Positions 1 to 10,821 are shown, counted from the first letter of the stretch. The stretch is 64,000 nucleotides of DNA from JASJBU01 sp963790775 (GCA_963790775.1 CAWBPR010000011.1:62001-126000); one strand, 5' to 3'. Translations and numbers: made by a program. The notes: generated from the letters alone by a model not told the origin.

Positions 1-2750
1 GATCTGCGCCAAGGGTTCCTCCGGCATCATGAAGCAGTACTCACCGGCGCGTCTGACCAAGCCGCTGCTGCGCAAGCAGAATGCGGAGCGGGGAGACTCG
101 GAATTCATGGAGATCAGCTGGCAGGATGCCTTTGAGATCATCGAACAGCGGCTGGCGAAGATACGCGCCGAGGACCCGAAAAAGTTCGCCCTGTTTACCG
201 GCCGGGACCAGATGCAGGCGTTGACCGGTATGTTTGCCAAGCAGTTCGGCACCCCCAACTACGCGGCCCATGGCGGCTTCTGCTCCGTCAATATGGCGGC
301 GGGTTTGATCTACACCATCGGCGGTTCATTTTGGGAGTTCGGCGGGCCGGATCTGGAACGGGCCAAGCTGTTCGTGATGATCGGCACCGCTGAGGACCAC
401 CACTCCAACCCGATGAAGATCGAACTCTCCAAGTTCAAGCGGCGCGGGGGGCGCTTCATCTCCATCAACCCGATCCGCACCGGTTACTCGGCGATTGCCG
501 ACGAATGGGTGCCGATCAAGCCTGGGACCGACGGCGCGCTGATCCTGGCGATTATCAACGAGTTGATCAAACAGGGGCTGTATGACCGGGACTTCCTGGT
601 TAAATACACCAACTCCGCCGAACTGGTGGTGGATGATCCGCAACGGGATGACCATGGCCTGTTCCGGCGTTTCGAGACCCATATCGAAGAGGGCTGCTTC
701 GATCCGGAGAATAAGCTCTGGTGGGATATCGAGCTGGACCGGGAGATCTCCACCCACACCCCGGGTGCCGATCCGCGGCTGCTGGGCAGTTATACCCTGG
801 AGGATGGCACGCCGGTCAAACCCGCTTTCCAGCTGCTCAAGGATCGGGTCGAAGAGTACACCCCGGAGTGGGCCGAGCAGATCACCGGCGTGCCGGCGGA
901 GACCATTCGCCGCCTGGCCCATGAGATGGGCGTGGTGGCGCGGGATCAGCGCATCGAACTGCCGATCCAGTGGACCGATGTGTGGGGCAACGATCACGAT
1001 TCAGTGGTGGGCAATCCGGTGGCCTTCCACTCCATGCGCGGTCTGGCGGCCCACTCCAACGGTTTCCAGAGCATCCGCGCCCTGGGTATCCTGATGAGCA
1101 TGCTGGGCACCATCGACCGCCCCGGCGGCTTTCGCCACAAGGCGCCTTTCCCGCGGCCGATTCCGCCCTGCCCGAAAGCCGCCCAACAGCGCTGCGGGAG
1201 TGCAGCCGAATACCCCGCTGGACGGCATGCCTCTGGGCTGGCCCGCCAAGCCGGAGGACCTGTTTGTGGATGAGGACGGTGAGGCGGTGCGCCTCGATAA
1301 GGCCTTCTCCTGGGAGTATCCGCTGTCGGTGCACGGACTGATGCATAACGCTATCACCAATGCCTGGCGCGGCGACCCCTACAAGATCGATACTCTGCTG
1401 CTGTTCATGGCCAACATGGCGTGGAACTCATCCATGAATACCGCGAACGTGCGCAAGATGCTGACCGACAAGGACGAGAGCGGCGAGTACAAGATTCCGT
1501 TCCTGATCGTCGCCGATGCCTTCCAGTCCGAGACGGTGGCCTTCGCCGATCTGGTGCTGCCGGATACCACCTATCTGGAGCGCCACGATGCCATGTCGAT
1601 GCTCGACCGGCCGATCTCCGAGTTCGACGGCCCGGTGGATTCGGTGCGGATCCCGGTGGTGCCGCCGAAAGGCGAGTGCAAGCCCTTCCAGGAGGTGCTG
1701 ATCGAGCTGGGATCGCGCCTCAAGCTGCCCGCCTTCGTGAAGGAAGACGGCAGCCGCAAGTTCCGCGACTACCCGGATTTCGTGATTAATTACGAGACCT
1801 CGCCCGGCTCCGGCATCGGCTTTCTGGCCGGATGGCGGGGCAAGGGCGGGGAGAAGTTTCTCAAGGGCGAGCCCAACCCGCGCCAGTGGGAGATGTACCA
1901 GAAGAACGGCTGCTTCTACCATTACAGACTGCCCAAGTCCTATCAGTACATGCGCAACTGGAACCGGGGCTATCTGCAATGGGCGCGGGCCCACAGCATG
2001 ACCCGCTATGTGGAGCCGATCACCCTGCATGTCTACTCCGAGGTGCTGCAGAAATTCCGTCTGGCGGCGCAGGGCAAATGGCCAGGCCGCCAGCCGCCGG
2101 AGCGCCTGCGCAAAAGGGTGGAGGATAATTTCGATCCGCTGCCGTTCTTTGCCGCGCCGCTGGAACACAAACTGGTGGATACTCACAAGTATCCGATCAA
2201 CGCCCTGACCCAGCGACCGATGGCGATGTACCACTCCTGGGATTCGCAGAACGCCTGGTTGCGTCAGATCCACACCCACAACTATCTGTTCGTCAACCCT
2301 AAGCTGGCGGCGGCGAACGGTTTTGGCGACGGCGACTGGATCTGGGTGGAGTCCCCCACCAACAAGGTGCGCTGCATGGCGCGCTTCTCCGAAGCGGTGG
2401 AGCCGGGCACGGTGTGGACCTGGAACGCCATCGGCAAGGCGGCGGGTTCCTGGGGGCTGTCGCCCAAGGCGAATGAGTCGCAGAAGGGCTTCCTGCTCAA
2501 CCACCTGATCTCGGAAGAGCTGCCCCCCTGCGAGGCGGGAGACCATATGTCCAATTCCGATCCGGTAACCGGCCAGGCCGCCTGGTTCGATGTGCGGGTC
2601 AAGGTCTACCCGGTGGAGCCGGGTGAACCCGAGCAGACCTCGCCGCAGTTCAAACCACAGAAAAAGCTGCCGGGACAGGACCCGAAGCGGGGTAAGTGGC
2701 AATCCTTCATTGCCGGCGCGTTCCGTAAAAAAGCGCATATCCAGGATTAA
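1..2750 (+). CDS. soeA: Sulfite dehydrogenase molybdopterin subunit SoeA (5' partial, frameshifted)
   Basis: This is the catalytic subunit of a SoeABC-type cytoplasmic sulfite dehydrogenase, a DMSO-reductase-family enzyme with bis-MGD molybdenum and one [4Fe-4S] cluster that passes electrons to SoeB and the quinone pool. The frame is open from base 2, and the first residues (ICAKGSSG) match the end of the N-terminal Fe-S domain, so the true start lies left of the window. Molybdopterin-binding segments follow, and a C-terminal MGD-binding domain ends at a TAA at 2748. The frame breaks near 1175: frame 2 reads through AAA at 1175-1177 into nonsense, whereas removing one A continues as KPPNSAAG in frame 3 and runs cleanly to the stop. 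This is either a one-base homopolymer insertion error or a real lesion. The identity rests on the SoeB/SoeC neighbours; other DMSO-reductase-family enzymes such as polysulfide reductase are less likely. Confidence 0.85.
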
Positions 2751-2754
2751 TGAG

Positions 2755-3480
2755 ATGACTCAACTGGCGCTAGTAATCGATCTGAATGTCTGTGTGGGCT
2801 GCCATGCCTGTGTCACCAGTTGCAAGGAATGGAACACTTCCGGTTGGGCCGGGCCGATGGCCGATCTCAATCCTTATGGTGCAGACCCCACCGGCACCTT
2901 CTTCAATCGGGTGCAGACCTACGAGGCCGGTGTCTATCCGAATACCGAGACCTACCACTTTCCGAAATCCTGTCTGCACTGCGAGGATCCGCCCTGCGTA
3001 CCGGTCTGTCCGACCGGCGCCTCCTACAAGCGGGAGGACAACGGGGTGGTGCTGGTGGACTACGACAAGTGCATCGGCTGCAAATACTGCTCCTGGGCCT
3101 GCCCCTATGGGGTGCGGGAGTTCGATGAGCAGCAGAAAGTGATGAAGAAGTGCACCCTGTGTATCGACCGCATCACCGACATGAGCCTGCCCGAATCGGA
3201 ACGCAAGCCGGCCTGTGTGCTGGCCTGCCCAACCAATGCGCGGCTGTATGGCGACATCCACGATCCCGACTCGGTGGTCTCGGTGGCGATTCGCGAGCAG
3301 GGCGGCTATGCGCTGCAGCCGGAGTGGGGCACCCATCCGGCCAACCATTATCTGCCGCGGCGCAAGACCCGTATCCAGATCCACGAGGATGAACTGGTGC
3401 GGGCGGATAATCCGCTGAAGAAGGAAGAGTTGCCATCCCTGCCCGAAGCGGGGGAGACCCTGGACGATGTTGCCTGGTGA
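2755..3480 (+). CDS. soeB: Sulfite dehydrogenase iron-sulfur subunit SoeB
   Basis: This is the electron-transfer subunit (241 aa) linking SoeA to the membrane anchor SoeC on the cytoplasmic side. Four cysteine groups typical of the DmsB/NrfC ferredoxin family are visible: CVGCHACVTSC near residue 13, CLHCEDPPCVPVCP, CIGCKYCSWACP, and a final CTLC with a distant CVLACP. Together they would hold four [4Fe-4S] clusters. The ATG at 2755 lies four bases after the soeA stop, indicating translational coupling; an upstream in-frame extension exists but runs over soeA and lacks family similarity. The frame is intact, unlike soeA. Confidence 0.92.
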   Translation: MTQLALVIDLNVCVGCHACVTSCKEWNTSGWAGPMADLNPYGADPTGTFFNRVQTYEAGVYPNTETYHFPKSCLHCEDPPCVPVCPTGASYKREDNGVVLVDYDKCIGCKYCSWACPYGVREFDEQQKVMKKCTLCIDRITDMSLPESERKPACVLACPTNARLYGDIHDPDSVVSVAIREQGGYALQPEWGTHPANHYLPRRKTRIQIHEDELVRADNPLKKEELPSLPEAGETLDDVAW

Positions 3481-3503
3481 GTACTACTGCATGTGTGTGA
3501 AAT

Positions 3504-3595
3504 CCGACATGTTCCTACGTGGGACGCCGTGAATACTTCCATGTAGGCTTGACGGTAGCATCCATGCTACCGACACCCACGTAAGATCATGTCGG
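3504..3595. repeat. Nested palindromic intergenic element in the soe operon
   Basis: Three inverted repeats are nested around one centre: CCGACATG (3504-3511) with CATGTCGG (3588-3595), TACGTGGG (3516-3523) with CCCACGTA (3576-3583), and GGTAGCA (3554-3560) with TGCTACC (3565-3571). The whole could fold as one long, interrupted hairpin. It sits in the 189-base gap between soeB and soeC. It resembles a REP/MITE-type dispersed element and could affect mRNA processing between the two genes; that role is inferred. Confidence 0.75.
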
Positions 3596-3616
3596 CTATC
3601 CCATGATCTGTTAGAT

Positions 3617-3651
3617 ACGTAGGTTGGGGTGAGGGCAACGAACCCCAACGA
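3617..3651. repeat. REP-like inverted repeat upstream of soeC
   Basis: GTTGGGGT (3623-3630) and ACCCCAAC (3642-3649) form a perfect 8-bp stem with an 11-base loop. It lies about 20 bases before the soeC start and directly after the nested palindromic element. GTTGGG/CCCAAC palindromes of this kind are common dispersed repeats in gammaproteobacterial genomes. It has no T-tract and is unlikely to be an intrinsic terminator. Confidence 0.6.
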
Positions 3652-3669
3652 AAGTTTGGAGTTATATAG

Positions 3670-4647
3670 ATGCATCCAGCATTTTCAGTAATTTTTCTCA
3701 CTACCCTGATCGGGGTCGGACAGGGGCTGTTTCTGGCCCTCTACACAGGGCAGCTCTACTCTCTGGCCAATCTGCTGCCACCACAGAGCAGCGCTTTCTA
3801 CGCCATGGGCAGTCTGGTCTCCCTGCTGCTGCTGATCGGTGGGCTGATCGCCTCGTTCTTCCATCTGGGCCGCCCGGAACGGGCCTGGCGTGCGGCGAGC
3901 CAGTGGCGCACCTCCTGGCTCTCCCGTGAAGTCATCGCACTGCCGGCCGCCATGGGATTGATCTTTCTCTATGGGGTCTTGCACTACTTTGGGTTGACCC
4001 GGCCGCTGTTCGTGATTGCCGATGCCTTGCCGGTGGACTTCACCCTGATCATCGGTGCGCTGGGCACATTGGCCACCTTCGGCCTGTTTCTCTGCACGGC
4101 GATGATTTACGCCAGTCTGCGTTTCATCAAGTCTTGGTATTCGCCGTTGACGGTGGCCAATTTTGTGTTTCTGGGCATCGCTTCCGGCTTCATGCTGGCA
4201 GCGGCCATTTCTGCCTATCAGGGCACCAATCTGGTGGCTTTCTACGGGACCTGGGCGGTGGTCGCAACACTGATTGCAGCATTTACCCGGCTTGCGACCC
4301 TCTACCGCAATACCCAGTTCAAGTGCAAGGTGGACCTGCAGTCGGCGATCGGTGTGCATCACGCCCAGTTGAGCCAGAAAGCCCAGGGTTTCATGGGTGG
4401 TTCATTTAATACCCGGGAATTTTTTCATGGCAAGTCCGAAACATTCCTGCGTGGTTTGCGTGTCAGTTTTCTGATGATGGTGTTCATAGCCCCGGTCGTG
4501 CTGATCCTGTTCTCCTATGCCATGGAGTCCGCCAGGTTGCCAATCGCCGCCTTCGCCATTCAATATCTGGGATTGCTCCTGGAGCGCTACCACTTTTTTA
4601 CTGAAGCCCAACATCCACAGAATCTTTACTATCAAAGCATTGCCTGA
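3670..4647 (+). CDS. soeC: Sulfite dehydrogenase membrane anchor SoeC
   Basis: This is the integral membrane subunit (325 aa) of the DmsC/NrfD-like anchor family, which passes electrons from SoeB to quinone. The protein is almost entirely hydrophobic, with about eight membrane spans. The first follows an N-terminal HPAFSVIF stretch, and a loop with HLGRPERAWRA near residues 66-76 is typical of DmsC-type anchors. The gene completes soeABC but is separated from soeB by a palindromic element. The reading frame is intact. Confidence 0.88.
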   Translation: MHPAFSVIFLTTLIGVGQGLFLALYTGQLYSLANLLPPQSSAFYAMGSLVSLLLLIGGLIASFFHLGRPERAWRAASQWRTSWLSREVIALPAAMGLIFLYGVLHYFGLTRPLFVIADALPVDFTLIIGALGTLATFGLFLCTAMIYASLRFIKSWYSPLTVANFVFLGIASGFMLAAAISAYQGTNLVAFYGTWAVVATLIAAFTRLATLYRNTQFKCKVDLQSAIGVHHAQLSQKAQGFMGGSFNTREFFHGKSETFLRGLRVSFLMMVFIAPVVLILFSYAMESARLPIAAFAIQYLGLLLERYHFFTEAQHPQNLYYQSIA

Positions 4648-4664
4648 GCAACGGAGTCGACGAG

Positions 4665-5474
4665 ATGATAAAAAGATACAGTAGCTATTTGATACTCTTT
4701 TTACTTGGACTGCAGAGTCTCCCGGCTAGTCCTGATGTACTGATCCTGGTGCATGGGTATCTGGGCAGTGCGGGTTCCTGGGAGACGAGTGGGGTCAACG
4801 CTATTCTGCAGCAGAACGGCTGGCAGAGGGCCGGTGTTGCAACACCAGTGGGCCTGGTTCCCGTGACTGGTGTCGATGCGAAGAACAAAGTCTATGCGGT
4901 GGAGTTGCCTTCCAATGCGCCGCTTGCTGTTCAGGCAGACCTGCTCAGCCGGCAGATAAATACCATACAGACCCTGCACTCCGATGACCCTCTGGTGCTT
5001 GTCGGTCACTCGGTCGGTGGTCTGGTAGCGCGCATGTCGCTGGTGCGTAACGGCCTGTCCAATACCAAGGCGCTGATCACCATTGCCTCGCCGCACCTTG
5101 GAACGAGCCGTGCGCTGGAGGCCCTGGAGGCGACGGATGATCCCTTCCCATTCAGTATGATTAAGGATTTTTTTGCGGGTGATATGTACAGCGTGCTCCG
5201 CGATTCCTGGGGCGTGCTGCTCGATCTGACTCCGGCGCAACCGGGGACCCTGCTGTATTGGCTCAATCAGCAGCCTCATCCCGATATCAACTATATATCC
5301 GTGCTGCGGCCTGGCCCCGTCGGCTTGGGTGATGAGTTGGTGCCCAGCTTCAGCCAGGACATGAATAATGTGCATGCGCTGGCAGGAAAATCGTTAACCC
5401 ATACCTTGCCAGTCAGTCACTCACTGCAACCGGCGGATGGGGTCAAGTTGGTTGAGATTTTGAGCACCCTCTGA
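4665..5474 (+). CDS. Secreted alpha/beta-hydrolase (lipase/esterase-like)
   Basis: This is a 269-aa protein with an N-terminal signal peptide (hydrophobic run YLILFLLGLQSLPAS) followed by an alpha/beta-hydrolase core. The oxyanion region is seen as LILVHGYLGS, and the nucleophile elbow is GHSVGG with Ser as the predicted catalytic residue; a C-terminal His may lie in the THTLPVSHSL segment. It starts 17 bases after soeC, so it may be read from the same transcript, but no functional link to sulfite oxidation is evident. The class resembles PGAP1/LipA-like triacylglycerol lipases. The substrate cannot be told from sequence. Confidence 0.75.
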   Translation: MIKRYSSYLILFLLGLQSLPASPDVLILVHGYLGSAGSWETSGVNAILQQNGWQRAGVATPVGLVPVTGVDAKNKVYAVELPSNAPLAVQADLLSRQINTIQTLHSDDPLVLVGHSVGGLVARMSLVRNGLSNTKALITIASPHLGTSRALEALEATDDPFPFSMIKDFFAGDMYSVLRDSWGVLLDLTPAQPGTLLYWLNQQPHPDINYISVLRPGPVGLGDELVPSFSQDMNNVHALAGKSLTHTLPVSHSLQPADGVKLVEILSTL

Positions 5475-5646
5475 AAATCTCGGTAAGCTGTTGTGAATGG
5501 GTGCATGGATCACTCGTTAAGTGTTTAGTGACGAGTAACAGTTCAGTAATGTGATCGAGTTCACAGCACTGGTCATTCTAGGGGTTTTCTGAATATATCT
5601 AAGAAATTGATTCATATATACAAGCGCTTTTCAATTTTCTTAATTA

Positions 5647-6351
5647 ATGAAAAAAATGAAATCAGCTCAACTCATCTGCAGCTGCTTGCTTATCTTTGCC
5701 ATTGCAGATTCCACTCAGGCCCGCAGCCACTGGTGGTGGGATTACTCAAGCTACTGGAATTCAGGGCTGCCAACATCAACTGACAACACTGCTGGAGTGA
5801 TCAACCTGCCACCCAGTATCAGCGGCAATCCGACTCCCAGTGCGACAGCAGGTCAGAGTTACAGCTTTACCCCCAGCGCATCTGACCCGGAGGGCGACCC
5901 GCTGACCTTCAGTGTCAGTAATCTGCCTGACTGGGCAAGTTTCAACAGCCTCACCGGCACAATCAGTGGGACGCCCACCATTGCCAGCATCGGTCTATAC
6001 GTGGATATCCTGATCTCGGTATCTGACGCAGCCGCGACTGCATCCCTCGACCCCATCAGCATCATGGTGAATGCCGCAACGTCAACTGGCGCCGCTGAAA
6101 TCTCCTGGGTGATCCCAACCACCCGTTCAGACCAGACGCTACTTTCACTGAGTGACATCGATGGCTATCGCATCTACATGGGAGAGACTGAGGATAACCT
6201 GTCTCTGCTGGTCGACCTGAATGACGGTGCTGCAACCCGTTATTCCATCACCGAACTGGCATCCGGCACCTATTATTTTGCGGTGACAGCCTATGATCTG
6301 GATGGCCATGAAAGTGTGTTCTCGAACATCGCATCCAAGTCGATCATGTAG
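5647..6351 (+). CDS. Secreted Ig-like/fibronectin-III-like protein
   Basis: This is a 234-aa exported protein. After a signal peptide ending near DSTQA comes a short W/Y-rich linker. Next is a putative-Ig (He_PIG-type) domain recognised by SDPEGDPLTFSVSNLP and GTISGTPT, then an FN3-like domain with ISWVIP, DGYRIYMG and YYFAVTAYDLDG. The same Ig-plus-FN3 logic closes the large adhesin at 13.4-18.0 kb. No catalytic motif is seen. A surface or matrix role is inferred. The gene stands alone and is followed by a hairpin terminator. Confidence 0.65.
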   Translation: MKKMKSAQLICSCLLIFAIADSTQARSHWWWDYSSYWNSGLPTSTDNTAGVINLPPSISGNPTPSATAGQSYSFTPSASDPEGDPLTFSVSNLPDWASFNSLTGTISGTPTIASIGLYVDILISVSDAAATASLDPISIMVNAATSTGAAEISWVIPTTRSDQTLLSLSDIDGYRIYMGETEDNLSLLVDLNDGAATRYSITELASGTYYFAVTAYDLDGHESVFSNIASKSIM

Positions 6352-6368
6352 ACCAGCATTCTGTGACT

Positions 6369-6395
6369 GCCCATAGCCGTATGGGCAATCAGTTT
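6369..6395 (+). terminator. Hairpin terminator after the Ig/FN3 gene
   Basis: GCCCATA (6369-6375) pairs with TATGGGC (6380-6386) around a 4-base loop, followed by AATCAGTTT. It lies 18 bases after the stop codon at 6351. The T-rich tail is short, so termination strength is uncertain. Confidence 0.55.
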
Positions 6396-6661
6396 GATGG
6401 TCAGGTCGACACATGGCCATTGTCTGTCCTGTTGATAGAGGGCATCTTCGATATTAAACCCTGAACAATCCTGTTATCTCGCAAGTCCTGCTCCAGGCCG
6501 TATGAGTGACACTTGTTTCACAGGTCTGGTGTAACGATCTGTCTGAGTCTCTCCATGTCGGTTAAGATGGAACTCTCAGGCTCTTGCGCCGTTCAGATTC
6601 GACCCTGGTTGATGTGACTCGCTGGATGCCGATAGAACAAATTTCCAGCAGAGGGGAACCC

Positions 6662-7663
6662 ATGGGTCAATTGATAGGCATGATAATTCCGGTTCTACTG
6701 GGGCTGTTGTTCCTTGCGCCGATGGCTCAGGCCCAGGACTGGGTGGCGGCAGAGGCCGCCATACAGCGCGAGACATTCTCCGGCTTCACCCGGGAGCGCA
6801 CCCGGCTGGTGCTGTCATCCGAAGCATCCGGCAGGGTACAGCGGGTAAATGCCGATGTGGGTGATGTGATATCGGGCGATGAACCTTTTGCCTGTCTCGA
6901 TCCAACCTTTCTCGATCTGGAGATACGCGCCAATCAGGCGGAGATCGCCAGCCTGCAGGTGGATGTCCGCCACTTCCGAAAGCAGGTCAAGCGCTTCAGC
7001 CAGCTGTTGAAAAAGAACAGCTCGTCAGAGAGCCAGTTGGATGATGCCCAGCACAACCTGGATAAAACCCTCAGTCAGCTGGCTGCATTGAAGATTCAGG
7101 GTGAGACCCTGCAGGAACGCAGTCGCCGCTTGTGTGTGACCGCCCCGAAAGGCTGGGTGGTAATCAAGCGGCACATTGAAGTGGGACAGTGGATCAATGC
7201 CGGAGAAGCGGTGGTTGAGGTTGGGGATTTTTCCCGTCTACTGGTCCCTTTTGCCTTCAGCAGCGAGGAGTTCAAGGCGCTGAGGGCGCAGGCGGATGAA
7301 TTGACACTGCGCCTGAATGAACTGAATCACCAGGCCATTGCGAAAATTGAACGGATCTCTCCTGCCTTCGACGCGGCCTCACGCAAGATCTACGTGGAAC
7401 TCGAGATCCCTGGTACGGATATCCCCGCGCGCGGTGGTTTGCGCGCCGAGCTGGAGCTGGATATTCCGCTCAACTCAGGGGCCGTGCTGCTGCCGGCCAA
7501 GGCGCTGACGCAACGTTTTGAGGAGCACTGGCTGACGCGCGTCAATGGAGACAAAGTAAGCGTGGTCTACCTGGGGCAGTCCAGGGTTAAGGATGGCGAC
7601 TGGGTCAGGGTCAGCTCACCGCAGGTCAAACCCGGCGACAAATTCCTTTTGCCCGAGGAATAG
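6662..7663 (+). CDS. RND efflux periplasmic adaptor (membrane fusion protein)
   Basis: This is an HlyD/AcrA-type adaptor of about 333 aa that links an inner-membrane RND pump to an outer-membrane channel. I place the start at ATG 6662, because a purine-rich GAGGGG precedes it and a clean signal peptide (LLGLLFLAPMAQAQ) follows. An in-frame ATG at 6584 would add 26 unlikely residues. A lipoyl/barrel-sandwich half (SSEASGRVQRVNADVGDVI), a coiled-coil hairpin around residues 75-135 and a second lipoyl half (GWVVIKRHIEVGQWI) are recognisable. The gene ends six bases before the RND pump gene. No TolC-family gene is present nearby. Confidence 0.85.
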   Translation: MGQLIGMIIPVLLGLLFLAPMAQAQDWVAAEAAIQRETFSGFTRERTRLVLSSEASGRVQRVNADVGDVISGDEPFACLDPTFLDLEIRANQAEIASLQVDVRHFRKQVKRFSQLLKKNSSSESQLDDAQHNLDKTLSQLAALKIQGETLQERSRRLCVTAPKGWVVIKRHIEVGQWINAGEAVVEVGDFSRLLVPFAFSSEEFKALRAQADELTLRLNELNHQAIAKIERISPAFDAASRKIYVELEIPGTDIPARGGLRAELELDIPLNSGAVLLPAKALTQRFEEHWLTRVNGDKVSVVYLGQSRVKDGDWVRVSSPQVKPGDKFLLPEE

Positions 7664-7669
7664 CCGCGC

Positions 7670-10600
7670 ATGGAATCAGTCGTCGCCTTTTCACTCAAAC
7701 AGCGGGTCTTCTACAACCTGATGTTCGTAGTGCTCATCGTGGTGGGCTTCATCTCGCTCTTTTCCCTGCCCGCCGAGCGCTATCCGAACTTTGGTTTTGG
7801 CGAGGTGATCATCTCCACCATCTATCCCGGCGCCGCGCCGGCGGAGGTGGAGAGCCTGGTGACGCGCAAGATCGAAGAGGCACTGGAATCGGTGGAAGAA
7901 GTGGAATGGATCAACTCCACCTCCTTCAGCGGGCGCTCCCATGTGCGTCTCAAGTTTGTTGATGATACTGACTATGACGCCCTCTATAACGAGGTGCGTT
8001 TCGAAGTGTTGAACATCATCAATGAATTACCGCTTGGGGTCGATCCGCCGCAGCTGTTGTTGGCCAAGGTGCAGGACTGGTTGCCGGTGATTGTGATCAA
8101 CCTGCTGGGTGAGCGCAGCAATCGCGCCCTGACCCTGATGGCGGAGCAGATGAAGAGCAACCTGATGCGTCTGCCTGGTGTGACTGAGGTGCAGGTGCAG
8201 GGCGAGTATGTACAGGAGTTTCACATCTATCTCGACCCGAAGAAACTCAAGCGCCTGGGCGTCAGTTACGAAACCGCCGCCCAGGCCTTGAGCGGGGCCA
8301 ATGTTTCGATCCCGGCGGGCAAGTTCTCCAATCGGGACGGCGAATTCCTGGTCAAGGTGGATGAACGTTTTCAGAGTCTGGAGCAGGTGCTCGGCACTGT
8401 AGTGCGCAAGGACGCAGACGGCAGTCTGGTGCGCATGGAGGACCTGATAAGCCGCAGCGGCATGGGCTACCGGGACCCGGTGGTGATCTCCTCGGTGAAT
8501 GGCAAACCTTCCCTGGCGCTGAAGATCATCAAGTCGGATGCGGGTAACGCCATGCAGATCCGCGACCAGGTGGTGACGGTGGTGGATGAGTATCGTCCCC
8601 TGCTGAAAGCCGCAGGCGTGGAACTGGTGCTGACCCAGGACTCCACGGTATACATCGAGGATGGCCTCAACACCCTGGGCATGAATATGCTGGTGGGTAT
8701 CTTGCTGGTCTCGCTGATCATCTGGTATTTCATGGGCATCCGCAATGCCGGTCTGGTGACCATTGGGATTCCGTTCTCCTTCATGATCACCATGCTGATC
8801 ATGTATCTCACCGGCAACAGCCTGAATGAGATCACCCTGTTCTCCTTCGTGCTGGTGACCGGCATCATCGTGGACGACGCTATCGTGGTGACCGAGAACA
8901 TCTACCGTCACGTGCAGGAGGGCAGGCCGGTTCGGGAGGCGATCATCAAGGGTACCGCCGAAGTGGCGTTGCCGGTGGTCTCCGCCACCATGACCACGGT
9001 GGCGGCGTTTCTGCCGATGCTGATCATGACCGGCGCCACCGGCCAGTTCTTCGCCCTGATACCCAAGGCGGTGACCTTCGCCATCGTAGCCTCGCTGGTG
9101 GAATGCCTGTTGATCCTGCCGATCCACTATCTCGATTTCGGCCCGAGATTGCTCAAGACCTCCTCTGCAATTGAACAGGATAATCTGATGATGCGGGTGA
9201 TGCGCCGTTTCACTGTCCGGCTGCTCAGCCTGACCATGCGTTTTCGATTGGCTTCGGTGATGGCCGTGACCCTGCTGTTTGGTGCTGCGGTGGTGATTCT
9301 CGGGCTTTCCGCCAGCGGCAAGGCGCCGCTGATCCGCATCCAGTTCTTTCCTGATGACTACAAGCTCTACTATGTGGATGTGGTGGGGCCGAGCAGTACG
9401 CCGATCCGGCAGGTCAACGAGCGGGTGATGCGCATCTCCGAGGAGGTGATGCAGGATGGTCCAGGCATGGCGAAATCGGCCTCGGGTTTTGCCGGCATGT
9501 ACTTCAATGAGGACTATGAACCGGTGTACGGCAACAACCATGGCTCGGTGATGGTGACCATGCCATCCGCGCAGGAGCAGACCTTCGATGATCCGCTGGC
9601 CCACCTGGAGCGGATGCGGGAGAAACTCAAACCGCTGTTCGAGACCGATGGCTACCAATTGCATATCCATCCGCAGAATGATGGCCCGCCCAGCGGCAAG
9701 GACATCAACGTGCGGGTGGTGGGGGCGAATGTGGAGTCGGTCTCCGGCCTTGCGGCGGAGTTGCTTGATTTCATGCGCCAGGAGCCGAAGATCGGCTCGA
9801 ACCTGGTGGATCTGACAGACGACCGGGGACAGGCGAAACGGGTCTTCCGCCTGGAGGTGATGCAGGATCGGGTGGCGGAGTACGGGCTGGACAATGCACA
9901 GGTAACCCAACTTGCCGCCAGTGTGCTGGATGGTCGTTACCTGGGGAAATACCGCCATATCGACGAAGAGGTGGATCTGAAACTCTATGTCGATCCCGAT
10001 GCCCTGGATGTGCCGGAAAATGCCCTCTACATACCGGTGATCGAGCACGCTGACCGGCCTATCCACCTTGCCGATCTGGTGAAAGTCCGCACCTACAATG
10101 AAGCGGGAGAGATCAACCGCTACCAGGGGCAGCGGGCAATCAGCCTGAAGGCCAACATCAAGGCGGGGGCGCCCACCTCGACCCCGGCGATCGTCAACGC
10201 GGTGAAGGCGCACTATGAAACTATCCGGGATCGCTACCCCGGCGCCACCGTCACCTTTGGCGGTGAGCATGAAGATACCCAGCGTTCCTTCGAGTCGCTG
10301 GCCTATGCCTTCATCATTGCGGTGCTGGTGATGTATGTGATTCTGGCGACCCAGTTTCAATCCTATCTGCAGCCGTTTATCATTCTCTCCGCGATTGTCT
10401 TTGCGCTGATCGGCGTGGTGTTCGGCAAGCTGCTCACCCAGTCCCTGTTCACCATCAACAGCTTTATTGCGGTGATCGGCGTGGCCGGTGTGGTGGTGAA
10501 CGATGCCCTGGTGCTGATCGATTTCATCAACCGGCGTTATCGCAGCGGCATGACAAGGGCGGAAGCGATCAGGGAGGGCGTGCAGGTGCGTCTGCGGCCG

Positions 10601-10821
10601 ATCCTGCTGACCACCCTTACCACCACCTCGGGCTGCTGCCGATGGCGATCGGTTTCCCCCACTATTCATTGGTCTGGGGCACCATGGCTTCCACCTTCGT
10701 TACCGGACTGGCGACGGCGACCCTGCTGACCCTGTTTATCGTGCCGGTGTTGTGGGATCTGGTGCAGGGACTGCAGGAGCGGAGGGAGCACAAACAGTTG
10801 GCGAGAGAAGAGTCTCCCTGA
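7670..10821 (+). CDS. RND-family efflux pump (C-terminal frameshift)
   Basis: This is an inner-membrane proton-driven RND transporter of the AcrB/heavy-metal-or-drug family, about 1050 aa when repaired. TM1 follows SLKQRVFYNLMF, and porter-domain repeats start at FPDD and NERV. The TM4 acidic pair is in GIIVDDAIVVTENIYRH near residue 400, and the second half repeats the fold with GVAGVVVNDALVLIDF. The frame is lost near 10627, where TTLTTT runs into a shifted tail. Adding one base at the C-rich ACCACCTCGGG restores GLLPMAIG, TLLTLFIVPVLWD and a stop at 10819-10821. The missing C fits a homopolymer error but could be a real truncation of the last two membrane spans. The substrate is unknown. 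Confidence 0.85.

Noticed and set aside
1428..2738. 436-codon minus-strand open frame
   Set aside because: Antisense shadow of soeA; no ribosome-binding site or family motif.
8027..10669. Very long minus-strand open frame (880 codons)
   Set aside because: It lies wholly antisense to the RND pump, is His/Gln/Arg-rich without domain structure, and results from the codon bias of the real gene.
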